Of a stretch of 36,234 nucleotides of DNA, positions 1 through 6,928 are shown one piece after another (the first letter of the stretch is position 1; each line of letters opens with the position of its first letter). Position numbers and translations under genes: made by a program. This stretch comes from Bacteroidota bacterium (GTDB taxonomy: Bacteria > Bacteroidota > Bacteroidia > Cytophagales > Cyclobacteriaceae). Where the stretch lies: the NCBI GenBank assembly GCA_024280115.1, contig JAJRQT010000108.1, positions 1-36,234 of the forward strand, written 5' to 3'. The notes beneath the pieces are model-generated. The model did not search any database and was not told the DNA's origin. It saw only the letters and a program-made list of their open reading frames with translations.

Positions 1-64
1 AAGATGCCTTTGTCCCAAACTTAGTTTTGAAGGCTTCTCTGTCCAATTCTTTTAGTAATTTCAT
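1..64 (-). CDS. IS1595-family transposase, N-terminal fragment (partial at window edge)
   Basis: The frame opens at ATG 64-62 and stays open for the 21 codons available, beginning MKLLKELDREAF and reaching a Phe-Gly-Thr segment. IS1595-family transposases of Bacteroidota often begin with a similar short charged helix just before their zinc-binding region, which would lie outside the window. The reading frame happens to match that of the truncated upstream gene, separated from it by a stop codon. So little is visible that the call depends on the IS tip at 124-140 and on the better C-terminal fragment at the right edge. Confidence 0.5.
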   Translation of the reverse strand, partial: MKLLKELDREAFKTKFGTKAS

Positions 65-123
65 ATGCAATATCTTTTCTATAAGATACAAATTAATTAC
101 CTGGTTAACAAGCGTTTGAGACT

Positions 124-140
124 TAAATGGGTAACCCTAT
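124..140. repeat. IS tip, left copy (17-bp repeat)
   Basis: TAAATGGGTAACCCTAT here is the exact reverse complement of 36098-36114. It contains the near-palindrome GGGT-A-ACCC. It is the inner boundary of the left IS copy and supplies the stop codon (137-139) of the neighbouring truncated gene. Confidence 0.75.
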
Positions 141-1339
141 TCTTTTATTAACTTTAATACTTTCTCCGAACTTATCTCCGAACCTTTCTCCGCATACCTT
201 TTTAAAACAATTGTAAATATTCCATCTGTTTTAAAAACAGGAACAGGTAATTTAGCCTTTTCCATTTCCTCTTTTATTCTACTTATGCCTGAACCTATTT
301 GCTCAACCATATCTATTCTTTCAAACAAACCAAAAATCAAAGGATTTCTGCTATGGCTTTTGGTTCCAAATTCACTGGGAGAAATGGCGCTTACCAAACC
401 TCCAGGATTGGTAATTTCCACTCTATCATCAAATACTTCGATGGTAATTCGCCCGCCTTTATCGTAATAATCGCGATGAGTAAGCGAATTGATAATTGCT
501 TCTCTAAAGGCTGTTTCAGGTATTTCCCAAATTTCTTCCCTTGGTCCGCCTCCTTCTATTTTGTAACGTACATTTAGCTTTGCCTTTATCCATTGCATTG
601 CTTGCCTATATTGATAAATCAAGGGCCCTCCCCAGATTTTATCATCAATTATCTGTGTTTTAACTGTACCTTCAAAAGCAATGCAACGCACAACAGCTTT
701 ATCGAAAAAGTTTTCTGGAGATTTTCCGAAAAACAACACACTGCCCTTTTTAAAAAGCCCGTCATCATCTATTAATTTCAGGTTTTTTATAATCTGGCTG
801 TTGTCAACAGCAGATGAAAAACCCGCATTCAGTCTGAATTCTTTAAAAAAATCAATAGAGAAATCATCTCCATAAGAAAACATGCGGCAAATAGCTTCAT
901 CTAAATAGATACGGTCTGCCTGCTGAAAAAAATCGCGCATTTGTTCTACCGAAGTTATTTTTTGGGAATTGGGGCCTTGCCTTACATAAATAGCCCCAGA
1001 AAGCGTATATGGTTTTTGTGTGCCAGATGGAACCTCGATAACCCCTATTTGTTTTCCCTCTATTTCAATTAAATAGAAAGGACAAAACAGATGTGGATTA
1101 AGTTGATCTATTGCATTTTGGATAGCCGAACGTTTTTTTTTGACAACTACCACACCCTGGATTTTATTTTTATCGTCAATACCCAACAAAACAACTCCCC
1201 CTGCAGCATTAGCAAAAGAACATACCTCTTCTGCCAACTCTTTTACCTTGGTCGGAACTCGAATTTTAAACTCGGCATTGTAGCCTTCTCCAGATGTGAT
1301 GATACTCTTTATGTCTGCTTCGGTGAGTTGCATATTCAT
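137..1339 (-). CDS. ATP-binding protein of the AlbA_2 / divergent ATPase type, C-terminus cut off by an IS
   Basis: The 400-residue protein has an N-terminal AlbA_2 (Schlafen-like) domain at about residues 8-130, with the NAEFK and FANAAGGVVLLGID segments. A GHKL-type ATPase-like region at about 270-350 carries the motif AFREAIINSLTHRDY and an EITNPGGL segment. Family members usually continue with a winged-helix DNA-binding domain and reach about 450-500 residues. This one stops just as that domain would begin, at EKVLKLIKE, and the stop codon lies inside the shared IS tip. I infer that the IS insertion removed the DNA-binding end. These proteins are usually annotated as putative transcriptional regulators. 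There is no obvious operon partner. ATG codons at 1339 and 1333 are both possible starts. Domain identity is good; function of the remaining piece is doubtful. Confidence 0.85.
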   Translation of the reverse strand: MNMQLTEADIKSIITSGEGYNAEFKIRVPTKVKELAEEVCSFANAAGGVVLLGIDDKNKIQGVVVVKKKRSAIQNAIDQLNPHLFCPFYLIEIEGKQIGVIEVPSGTQKPYTLSGAIYVRQGPNSQKITSVEQMRDFFQQADRIYLDEAICRMFSYGDDFSIDFFKEFRLNAGFSSAVDNSQIIKNLKLIDDDGLFKKGSVLFFGKSPENFFDKAVVRCIAFEGTVKTQIIDDKIWGGPLIYQYRQAMQWIKAKLNVRYKIEGGGPREEIWEIPETAFREAIINSLTHRDYYDKGGRITIEVFDDRVEITNPGGLVSAISPSEFGTKSHSRNPLIFGLFERIDMVEQIGSGISRIKEEMEKAKLPVPVFKTDGIFTIVLKRYAEKGSEISSEKVLKLIKE

Positions 1340-1661
1340 CTTTAACTTCTACTGCTAAATTTAATGGATTTTGTTCACCTGCCAACTCTTTTATTCCTTT
1401 GCCTGTAAAAAAGGTGCTTTTCCTAAGTTTAAACAACTGACTTTATCCTAACCCAAATATCCTACCACGACCAGGCCAGACACCTCAATCCCTTCCATGA
1501 ACCAGTCGCTCGGTTGTACGGAGTGACGCATGTCATGGTCGATGATATTGGAATTTCTGAGTATTTGTCAATATTAACCACTCGCAGGATGCGAGCGATT
1601 GTATATTTTTATTGTTTTTAGTGAGAAGGATGCTTGCGATAGTTAGAGATTTCCATCATTC
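1340..1661. other. 322-base intergenic region with short hairpins, no gene seen
   Basis: No convincing gene lies here. A minus-strand frame of about 27 codons starting MRHSVQPSDWF ends near 1450, but it has no recognisable relative and may be decayed coding DNA. A perfect 6-bp hairpin, CTCGCA-gga-TGCGAG, lies at 1581-1595. A related sequence recurs 41 bases later (AGGATGCGAGCGATT at 1586 against AGGATGCTTGCGATA at 1627). A larger stem-loop at 1620-1666 straddles the stop codon of the next gene. The two related motifs suggest a dispersed intergenic repeat or its remnant. Confidence 0.5.
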
Positions 1662-1666
1662 TCACT
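1620..1666 (+). terminator. Stem-loop followed by a T tract at the end of the DUF4097 gene
   Basis: Arms AGTGAGAAgGATG and CATCaTTCTCACT pair over 12 bp with one mismatch around a 21-base loop. On the plus strand the stem runs into eight T residues, as in an intrinsic terminator. On the minus strand, the strand of the adjacent gene, only A-rich sequence follows. No plus-strand gene needs terminating here, so it may instead stabilise the 3' end of the minus-strand mRNA or block antisense transcription. Confidence 0.3.
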
Positions 1667-2516
1667 TTTTTTTCCTCAAAAATATATCACCATTTACCGA
1701 TTGAATAGTTATTGGTGTTCCCCCGCCATTGATGGTGCCTTCAAGGTTAAACATATTCATATTCGGCGCAACTACCGGCATTGTTGCAGAAGCATCTTTA
1801 TCAACTTTGATGTCCCAATCTGTATAAGCCTCACCATTTACAGTGTGAAGCTCCATATTTGCAGCAACATTTTTTGGTAAACTTATATCCACAAAACCAT
1901 TCACAGATGTAATTGAATTTGGCTTATCCGGTGTTAAGTTGCTATAAACAATCTCCACATCACCATTGGTGGTAGTGGCCACTACCGGACCTGATACATT
2001 TTTCATTTTAATATCCGAGTTCAAGGCAATTATTTCAACTTCACCTTTATAATTTTCAATATGGTAAGTTGTTGATATTTGTGCATGTAAATCGTTTATC
2101 TGTAGATTGGCTCTATTGGGAACTAAAAAAGTATAAGTTTTATTACGGGCGTTTTGAGAAATCTTTAATACATTGAAATTATTATTTTGCTTTTCTACCA
2201 CAAGCCCAATTCCTGTATTATCAGAAGCATTGTTTGCAAGAGGTTTTAGTCCGGATGCTCTTTCCGGGATATCAGCGATTTCCTCTTTGGGGACATCAAC
2301 AAATTCTCCAGAGAAATCCGTAGAGATAATAATCTCATCCTTATCATGTCCGATAATAAATACATTTTTTGACCCAACATGAATTTCAATTTTCGAGTCC
2401 GGGCTATTCGCCATTTCTATTTTATATTCATTTTGTGCCCGGGCATATTGTGCCGTAATAATAAATGCCAGACATACAATCAGTTGCTTCGTTGTTATTT
2501 TATTTAATATTTTCAT
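1662..2516 (-). CDS. Exported DUF4097-type (putative adhesin-like) protein
   Basis: The start is placed at ATG 2516; a TTG ten codons upstream is also open. From the ATG the protein is 284 residues and begins with a signal peptide ending near QYARAQ. The rest is predicted beta-rich. It has the repeating asparagine-glycine turns typical of DUF4097 solenoids: TTNGDVEIV, SVNGFVDI, TVNGEAYT and SVNGDIFLR. In Bacteroidota such proteins are often the last gene of an ECF sigma / anti-sigma operon, which matches the two genes upstream. The gap to the anti-sigma gene is 91 bases. The molecular role of the family is unknown; an envelope-stress output on the cell surface or in the periplasm is my inference. 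Confidence 0.8.
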   Translation of the reverse strand: MKILNKITTKQLIVCLAFIITAQYARAQNEYKIEMANSPDSKIEIHVGSKNVFIIGHDKDEIIISTDFSGEFVDVPKEEIADIPERASGLKPLANNASDNTGIGLVVEKQNNNFNVLKISQNARNKTYTFLVPNRANLQINDLHAQISTTYHIENYKGEVEIIALNSDIKMKNVSGPVVATTTNGDVEIVYSNLTPDKPNSITSVNGFVDISLPKNVAANMELHTVNGEAYTDWDIKVDKDASATMPVVAPNMNMFNLEGTINGGGTPITIQSVNGDIFLRKKK

Positions 2517-2607
2517 GTTTTTATAATTTTCATTTTTGTTGTACAACAGAACATTGATAATTCCTTTTTGTACTCTGAATGGCTCCGTTCAAACCGAATT
2601 CATATTC

Positions 2608-3372
2608 CTATATTAATTTTCCTATCCCCTGTGCCGCTTTTTGTTTTACCGCCTTTATTTGATTTTCACCCTGCATCATTTCCTGTAGCCCGGGTAATGC
2701 TCGTTTTTCATTCAATCCGACCAGCATTTCTATTAATTTAATTTGTAGTACGGGATCTGTTTGTCTCGATAAACCATTGATGAATGCCTTGCGTACTTTC
2801 TCTTGATTTCCAAATTTGAATAGTGCGTCAGCAGCGGCATTTTTCACATTGGCATTTTCATCATTGTTGAAAGTATAAATGAGTGCGTCTAAAATTTCAT
2901 CGCTGGCACTATCCAGTTTTTTAATTTCGTACGTAGCCATAATGCGGTCACTTGCAGATTCTTTTCTCAATTGTGAAAGCGCTACCAACTGCTTCATTTC
3001 ACTGATGTCTTGCCTGAGTTCCGCAACATCAGAATTATCTGCAGCCTGCTTTCCTATCATCCATCCGGCCAATACGCCAACTATAAGTAATGAAAATCCG
3101 GCGGCGATTCTTGCTGTCCACGAAAAAGTATTTGGCATTATTTTATGTTCCGGAGTTGTTTTGGTTGCCTGTACACTTCCAAAATCAATTTCCTGATCTG
3201 TGGACTCCTCGGTTAAGGCATTCATCATAGCAAATAGTTCAGCGTCAGCCTTTAAATACTCTGGTATATTAGTGGCGGTAGTCAATGATTTTCTCAAAAT
3301 AGCTTCCTCTTCAAGGCTCGTCTCACCGGCATAATATTTTTCAAGCAGCACCTTTATATCATCTGGTCTCAT
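2608..3372 (-). CDS. Membrane anti-sigma-factor-like protein with HEAT repeats
   Basis: The 254-residue protein has a short N-terminal region (about 1-60) starting MRPDDIKVLLEKYYAGETS, of the type found in Bacteroidota anti-sigma factors. One membrane span lies at about residues 88-108, followed by a charged segment. Residues about 140-254 form alpha-helical HEAT-like repeats, with the phrases NVKNAAADALFKFG and VLQIKLIEMLVGL. The predicted topology puts the sigma-binding part in the cytoplasm and the repeats in the periplasm, where they could sense a partner protein. Its start overlaps the 3' end of the sigma gene by 14 bases, which implies translational coupling. I see no zinc-binding HxxxCxxC motif. 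The anti-sigma role is inferred from architecture and position. Confidence 0.75.
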   Translation of the reverse strand: MRPDDIKVLLEKYYAGETSLEEEAILRKSLTTATNIPEYLKADAELFAMMNALTEESTDQEIDFGSVQATKTTPEHKIMPNTFSWTARIAAGFSLLIVGVLAGWMIGKQAADNSDVAELRQDISEMKQLVALSQLRKESASDRIMATYEIKKLDSASDEILDALIYTFNNDENANVKNAAADALFKFGNQEKVRKAFINGLSRQTDPVLQIKLIEMLVGLNEKRALPGLQEMMQGENQIKAVKQKAAQGIGKLI

Positions 3373-3871
3373 AGTTTCTGATTTTTAAATAGTTACCTTT
3401 TACATTCTTTCTGGCTCTTGACAGATTCACCCTGATCGCATTCACGTTCATGCCTGTCACTTCTTCTATTTCTTCATAAGAATAATGCTCAATGTCCCGC
3501 ATGTGAATAATCATCCGTTGTTGTTCCGGTAGTGTACTGAACAGTTTCAACATCAGGTCCCGGAGATTATTAAAAGAAACCATGCTAAATGGCGTGAAAT
3601 TTTCCCTTCCAATATCCTGATCCTTTATTTCCACCATGTGTCTATTCTTCGTACTTTTAATTTTATCTAGACAAAAATTCTTCATAACCTTCATGGCATA
3701 TGCCTCCGGATTTTTCAGATCTTCAATGATATCCTTATTGTTCCATAATTTTATATATACCTCCTGAAGTGCATCTTCAGCATCTTCTTGGTTCTGGAGC
3801 ATTGTTTTGGCAAGCCGAAACAACTTATCTTTTACCGGTATCAATTCTTTTTTAAAGACCTGAATCTGCAT
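3359..3871 (-). CDS. RNA polymerase ECF-type sigma factor (sigma-70 family)
   Basis: With ATG 3871 as start (a TTG nine codons upstream is less likely) the protein is 170 residues, a normal ECF length. Region 2 shows DAEDALQEVYIKLWN and a segment ending in CLDKIKS. Region 4 shows LPEQQRMIIHMRDIEHYSYEEI followed by a helix-turn-helix ending in NAIRVNLSRARKNVK. It should direct RNA polymerase to a small regulon, probably including its own operon. The downstream overlap with an anti-sigma-like gene fits a self-controlled stress circuit. I could not find the cognate promoter sequence upstream with any confidence. Confidence 0.92.
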   Translation of the reverse strand: MQIQVFKKELIPVKDKLFRLAKTMLQNQEDAEDALQEVYIKLWNNKDIIEDLKNPEAYAMKVMKNFCLDKIKSTKNRHMVEIKDQDIGRENFTPFSMVSFNNLRDLMLKLFSTLPEQQRMIIHMRDIEHYSYEEIEEVTGMNVNAIRVNLSRARKNVKGNYLKIRNYETR

Positions 3872-3979
3872 TTCAATAATATAGACGACCCTGCTCAAAT
3901 ATCATTACAGTGAAAAGGATAATTTTTAAAAATTCAATACTTTTATTCTCTATAAAAATTTAAACCTTATACTATCGCC

Positions 3980-5104
3980 ATGGGAAATCAGACATATTTA
4001 GCATTTAATAATCAAACCAACTCCAGAAGATCATTTATAAAAAAAGGTACGGCGGGTATTATCACAGCTTTGGCAGCACCATCAATTATCAGTTGTGCGA
4101 ACAGCAATGAATCTGGCAAAAAGAAACTTGGCCTGGCGTTGATGGGCCTCGGATACTACAGCACACAGATTTTAGCGCCTTCCATACAGATGTGTAAAAA
4201 CACCTATTTGGCTGGGATTATAACCGGCACCCCATCCAAAGCCGAAGAATGGTCCACCAAATACAAGCTCAAAAAAGAAAACATTTACAACTATGACAAT
4301 TTTGATGAAATCGCCAACAACAAAGAAATTGATATTGTGTACGTGGTAGTGCCCAATGGATTGCACAAAGAGTTTACTATCCGGGCTGCAAAGGCGGGTA
4401 AACATGTATTGTGTGAAAAACCTATGGCGGCCAATGCTGCGGAATGCAGGGAGATGATCGCTGCTTGTAAAGAAAATAATGTCCGCTTATCCATTGGATA
4501 CAGGATGCATTTTGAGCCCAATACCCAAGAGATAATGCGCCTTGCAAAAGACAAAGATTTTGGAGATATCAGACAAATATCTACAGGGGCCGGTTTTAAT
4601 ATGGGTTCTTTTGACAGTTGGAAATCTAAAAAAGAGCTGTATGGTGGTGCTATGATGGATATGGGCGTGTATCCTTTGCAGGCTGCCAGATATTCAACTG
4701 GTGAAGAGCCGATTTCCGTTTCTGCTCAAACATTTAAGATTCGTCCTGATAAAATTGAAGCAGACGAGATCACCTCATTTCAATTACAGTTCCCAGGTGG
4801 TACTGTGGCGAATTGTGAGACCGGATTCCATGCCAATTTCAATTACTTGAAAGTATACTGTGAAAAAGGATGGTATGAACTGGATCCATTTTCATCTTAC
4901 AATGGAATCATGGGTAAAAAAAGCAAAGGAGAATTCAACTTTAAACAGGTAAACCAACAGGCTCGTCAAATGGATGAAGTGGCCTGGTGCATTATGAATA
5001 AAAAACCCATGCGTGTAAAAGGAGAAGAAGGTCTGAAGGATTTGATCGTTGTTGAAAAGATTAGGGAATCGATTGCCCAGGGAGGGAAGACGCTGATGAT
5101 TTGA
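3980..5104 (+). CDS. Exported Gfo/Idh/MocA-family NAD(P)-dependent oxidoreductase, glucose-fructose-oxidoreductase-like
   Basis: The 374-residue protein begins with a twin-arginine signal (NSRRSFIKKG) and a hydrophobic stretch ending IISCANS, a possible lipobox, so it may be a Tat-exported lipoprotein. A Rossmann nucleotide site follows (ALMGLGYYST, residue about 55). Next come VVPNGLHKEF, the family signature CEKPMA, YRMHFEP, and MDMGVYPLQAARYSTGEEP, which holds the family's catalytic-region tyrosine. These match the layout of Zymomonas glucose-fructose oxidoreductase, a Tat-exported enzyme with tightly bound NADP. The substrate is probably a sugar or polyol but cannot be named. The gene is divergent from the sigma-factor operon and stands alone; the cupin gene lies 171 bases downstream. 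Confidence 0.9.
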   Translation: MGNQTYLAFNNQTNSRRSFIKKGTAGIITALAAPSIISCANSNESGKKKLGLALMGLGYYSTQILAPSIQMCKNTYLAGIITGTPSKAEEWSTKYKLKKENIYNYDNFDEIANNKEIDIVYVVVPNGLHKEFTIRAAKAGKHVLCEKPMAANAAECREMIAACKENNVRLSIGYRMHFEPNTQEIMRLAKDKDFGDIRQISTGAGFNMGSFDSWKSKKELYGGAMMDMGVYPLQAARYSTGEEPISVSAQTFKIRPDKIEADEITSFQLQFPGGTVANCETGFHANFNYLKVYCEKGWYELDPFSSYNGIMGKKSKGEFNFKQVNQQARQMDEVAWCIMNKKPMRVKGEEGLKDLIVVEKIRESIAQGGKTLMI

Positions 5105-5248
5105 GCATATTGAAGACAGACAATTAATTTTTTTTTTAAGACCTATATGGTAATAATTTGACACAGATGATTACGCCTCCATAGTTCCCGTTTAAGTATG
5201 TCTTGATGAATATCGGGGGGCATATTATTCGAGCTAAACTATTATTAT

Positions 5249-5256
5249 TATTTTTG
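5249..5256 (+). promoter_or_regulatory. Putative Bacteroidota -7 promoter box for the cupin gene
   Basis: TATTTTTG is an exact match to TAnnTTTG, placed 19 bases before the ATG at 5276, so the expected transcript has a very short leader. A -33 TTTG box is not clear; only TTCG at 5228-5231 lies at about the right distance. Confidence 0.35.
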
Positions 5257-5275
5257 ATATTGAATATAGAAAACT

Positions 5276-5638
5276 ATGAAAAATTATATAAAAGAAGATG
5301 ATCCTTTTGTGGTTCCAACCATCGACATGAAATTGATTGAAGAGCATTTTGGGAATGCGAGCAATAAATATGATAAATGTAGCATTGCCCGAATGGAAGT
5401 ACCGCCAAGATGGAAAGAACCATCTCAACTGCCTGAGTTTGATGAATTTACCCTTATGATTAAAGGTAAGAAGCTAGTCATTGTGGATGGAGAAAAAATA
5501 GTATTAGAGGCCGGGCAAAGCATTTTGGTAAAGAAAGGCGCAAAAGTTCAGTATTCTAATCCTTACGATTATCCCGCTGTGTATTGGTCGGTTTGTTTAC
5601 CGCCATTCTCACTCGATACCGTTCACCGGGGAACGTAG
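5276..5638 (+). CDS. Small cupin-domain protein
   Basis: This 120-residue protein is one beta-barrel domain. The cupin pattern shows as PEFDEFTLMIKGKKLVIVDG (motif 1, about residues 58-77), then EAGQSILVKKGAKVQYSNP and a final strand. The usual metal-binding HxH of motif 1 is absent, with PEFDEF at that place, so it may bind a small molecule without the standard His3-Glu metal centre. It has no signal peptide and acts in the cytoplasm. It has its own likely promoter and no co-directional partner within 150 bases. Substrate and role are unknown. Confidence 0.8.
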   Translation: MKNYIKEDDPFVVPTIDMKLIEEHFGNASNKYDKCSIARMEVPPRWKEPSQLPEFDEFTLMIKGKKLVIVDGEKIVLEAGQSILVKKGAKVQYSNPYDYPAVYWSVCLPPFSLDTVHRGT

Positions 5639-5708
5639 TATGCATAGAAACACTTTCAATGAATATGATTATTGTCATGAATAAATTAATAAAAACATTT
5701 CCCTATAT

Positions 5709-5741
5709 GGTGCTAAAATCAAATTGAGTAATTTTGGCACC
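5709..5741. promoter_or_regulatory. Inverted repeat overlapping the putative tpiA promoter
   Basis: Arms GGTGCTAAAAT (5709-5719) and ATTTTGGCACC (5731-5741) are reverse complements at 10 of 11 positions, with 11 bases between them. One helical turn between half-sites and overlap with the -7 box at 5729-5736 are what a dimeric repressor operator would show. No regulator can be named. Confidence 0.35.
5729..5736 (+). promoter_or_regulatory. Putative -7 box upstream of tpiA
   Basis: TAATTTTG matches TAnnTTTG exactly. The same octamer lies upstream of the HupE-like and PorW/SprE-like genes. A -33 box is not evident. Transcription from here would start a few bases before the small frame at 5751. 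Confidence 0.4.
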
Positions 5742-5750
5742 GAATATAAA

Positions 5751-5789
5751 ATGAAAAAATCAGGAAATAATATTAGAGGTAATTACTAA
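5751..5789 (+). other. 12-codon frame ahead of tpiA, possible leader peptide
   Basis: ATG to TAA encodes MKKSGNNIRGNY and ends 11 bases before the tpiA start. It would be the first start codon in a transcript from the 5729 box. A frame of this length arises easily by chance, so it is recorded only as a candidate uORF. Confidence 0.2.
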
Positions 5790-5800
5790 AAACTGAAAAA

Positions 5801-6562
5801 ATGAGAGATAAAATTGTTGCAGGAAACTGGAAGATGAACAATACACTTGAGGAAGGCATCACACTCGCTTCTGAAATTGTAAATATGGTTGCAGACGAAT
5901 TGACCGATGATGTAAAAATGATCATGTGTACACCATATATACACTTAAATGCTGTTTCAAAAATAATAGGTGGTGCAGAAAAGGTAAGTTTAGGATCACA
6001 AAATTGTAATGACAATCTAAAAGGCGCTTATACCGGTGAAATATCAGTTGGTATGTTGAAATCTGTGGGTGTTGAGTATGTAATTTTAGGACATAGCGAA
6101 AGAAGAGAGTATTTTGGTGAATCCAATGATTTTTTAGCCAAAAAAGTGAATACAGTTTTAGAAGCCGGCCTCAATCCGATTTTCTGCTGTGGAGAGACTT
6201 TGGATATAAGAGAAAAAGGAGCACATTATGAATTTGTTACAAATCAGCTTACTGAAAGCTTATTCCATTTGTCTGCAGATGATTTCAAAAAATTAGTGAT
6301 CGCCTATGAACCCATCTGGGCAATTGGAACCGGCGTCACAGCATCAAAAGAACAAGCACAGGAAATGCATGAAAAACTGAGAGCACACATTGCCGGAAAA
6401 TATGGCACAGAGGTTGCAGAAGGTATTTCAATCCTTTATGGAGGAAGCTGCAATCCGAAAAATGCATCAGACTTATTTGCACAAAAGGATATCGACGGCG
6501 GACTTATTGGAGGAGCTTCATTGAAATCGAGGGATTTCGTTGATATTGGAAAGTCATATTAA
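5801..6562 (+). CDS. tpiA: Triose-phosphate isomerase
   Basis: This cytoplasmic glycolytic enzyme interconverts dihydroxyacetone phosphate and glyceraldehyde 3-phosphate. The 253-residue protein has the normal family length. It has all catalytic parts: GNWKMN with Lys11, HSERR with His98, and the signature YEPIWAIGTG with Glu170, the general base. The phosphate-binding glycines near the C-terminus are present (LYGGSCNP and GGLIGGASL). The ATG at 5801 gives the canonical N-terminus MRDKIVAGNWKMN. The DUF6150 gene starts 8 bases after the stop and prmA follows, so the three are probably co-transcribed. Confidence 0.98.
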   Translation: MRDKIVAGNWKMNNTLEEGITLASEIVNMVADELTDDVKMIMCTPYIHLNAVSKIIGGAEKVSLGSQNCNDNLKGAYTGEISVGMLKSVGVEYVILGHSERREYFGESNDFLAKKVNTVLEAGLNPIFCCGETLDIREKGAHYEFVTNQLTESLFHLSADDFKKLVIAYEPIWAIGTGVTASKEQAQEMHEKLRAHIAGKYGTEVAEGISILYGGSCNPKNASDLFAQKDIDGGLIGGASLKSRDFVDIGKSY

Positions 6563-6569
6563 ATATTTT

Positions 6570-6926
6570 ATGCTATTGAGATTTTTAAGGAGAGTTGCCC
6601 TGATTTTGATTTTGGTAATCATTGGCAATTCTCCTTCTGTTTTTTCGGCCCAGGTAGATTTTTGTAAATTGTTTGGCGCTGTTTATGTCGAAAATAACCA
6701 AAAGCTTGCTGACTTCAGGGTTTTTGAGGAAGATTCAGAAGCCTTTTGCGACGTCAAGGTTTTTGAGGTGGAAAGTCGCGTGTATGCAGATCGTGAAGGA
6801 TTATGGCATTTCACTGATAAAAAGGCCTTTGCAGATTTTACGATATATTTTGAACCTAAAAAAGGCCTGGCAGATTTCTCCGTTTACTTTATCGACATTG
6901 AATCATTTGCCGGCTGTAATAAATAA
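6570..6926 (+). CDS. Small exported DUF6150-type repeat protein
   Basis: Starting at ATG 6570 the protein is 118 residues with a clean signal peptide (MLLRFLRRVALILILVIIG through VFSAQ). An upstream TTG inside tpiA is also in frame but spoils the signal peptide. The mature part consists of short alternating-pattern repeats built around Ala-Asp-Phe and a Val/Tyr strand: LADFRVF, FCDVKVF, VYADREG, FADFTIYF, LADFSVYF. This is the DUF6150 pattern and suggests a small beta-rich secreted or periplasmic protein. Function is unknown. It sits 8 bases after tpiA and 2 bases before prmA. Confidence 0.75.
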   Translation: MLLRFLRRVALILILVIIGNSPSVFSAQVDFCKLFGAVYVENNQKLADFRVFEEDSEAFCDVKVFEVESRVYADREGLWHFTDKKAFADFTIYFEPKKGLADFSVYFIDIESFAGCNK

Positions 6927-6928
6927 AT

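Larger units (their letters stand above)
1..140 (-). mobile_element. IS1595-family insertion sequence, 5' end (partial, runs off left edge)
   Basis: Read on the minus strand, this stretch begins with a tip (124-140) identical to the one at the right end of the window. A roughly 60-base leader follows, then the start of an open frame at 64 that runs off the edge. The right-end copy shows the matching transposase C-terminus on the same strand, so both edges lie in same-orientation copies of one element. The exact outer base of the element cannot be fixed; it lies between about 138 and 140. The insertion interrupts the gene at 137-1339. The family assignment rests on the right-end copy; that this is the same element is inferred from the tip and polarity. 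Confidence 0.65.
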
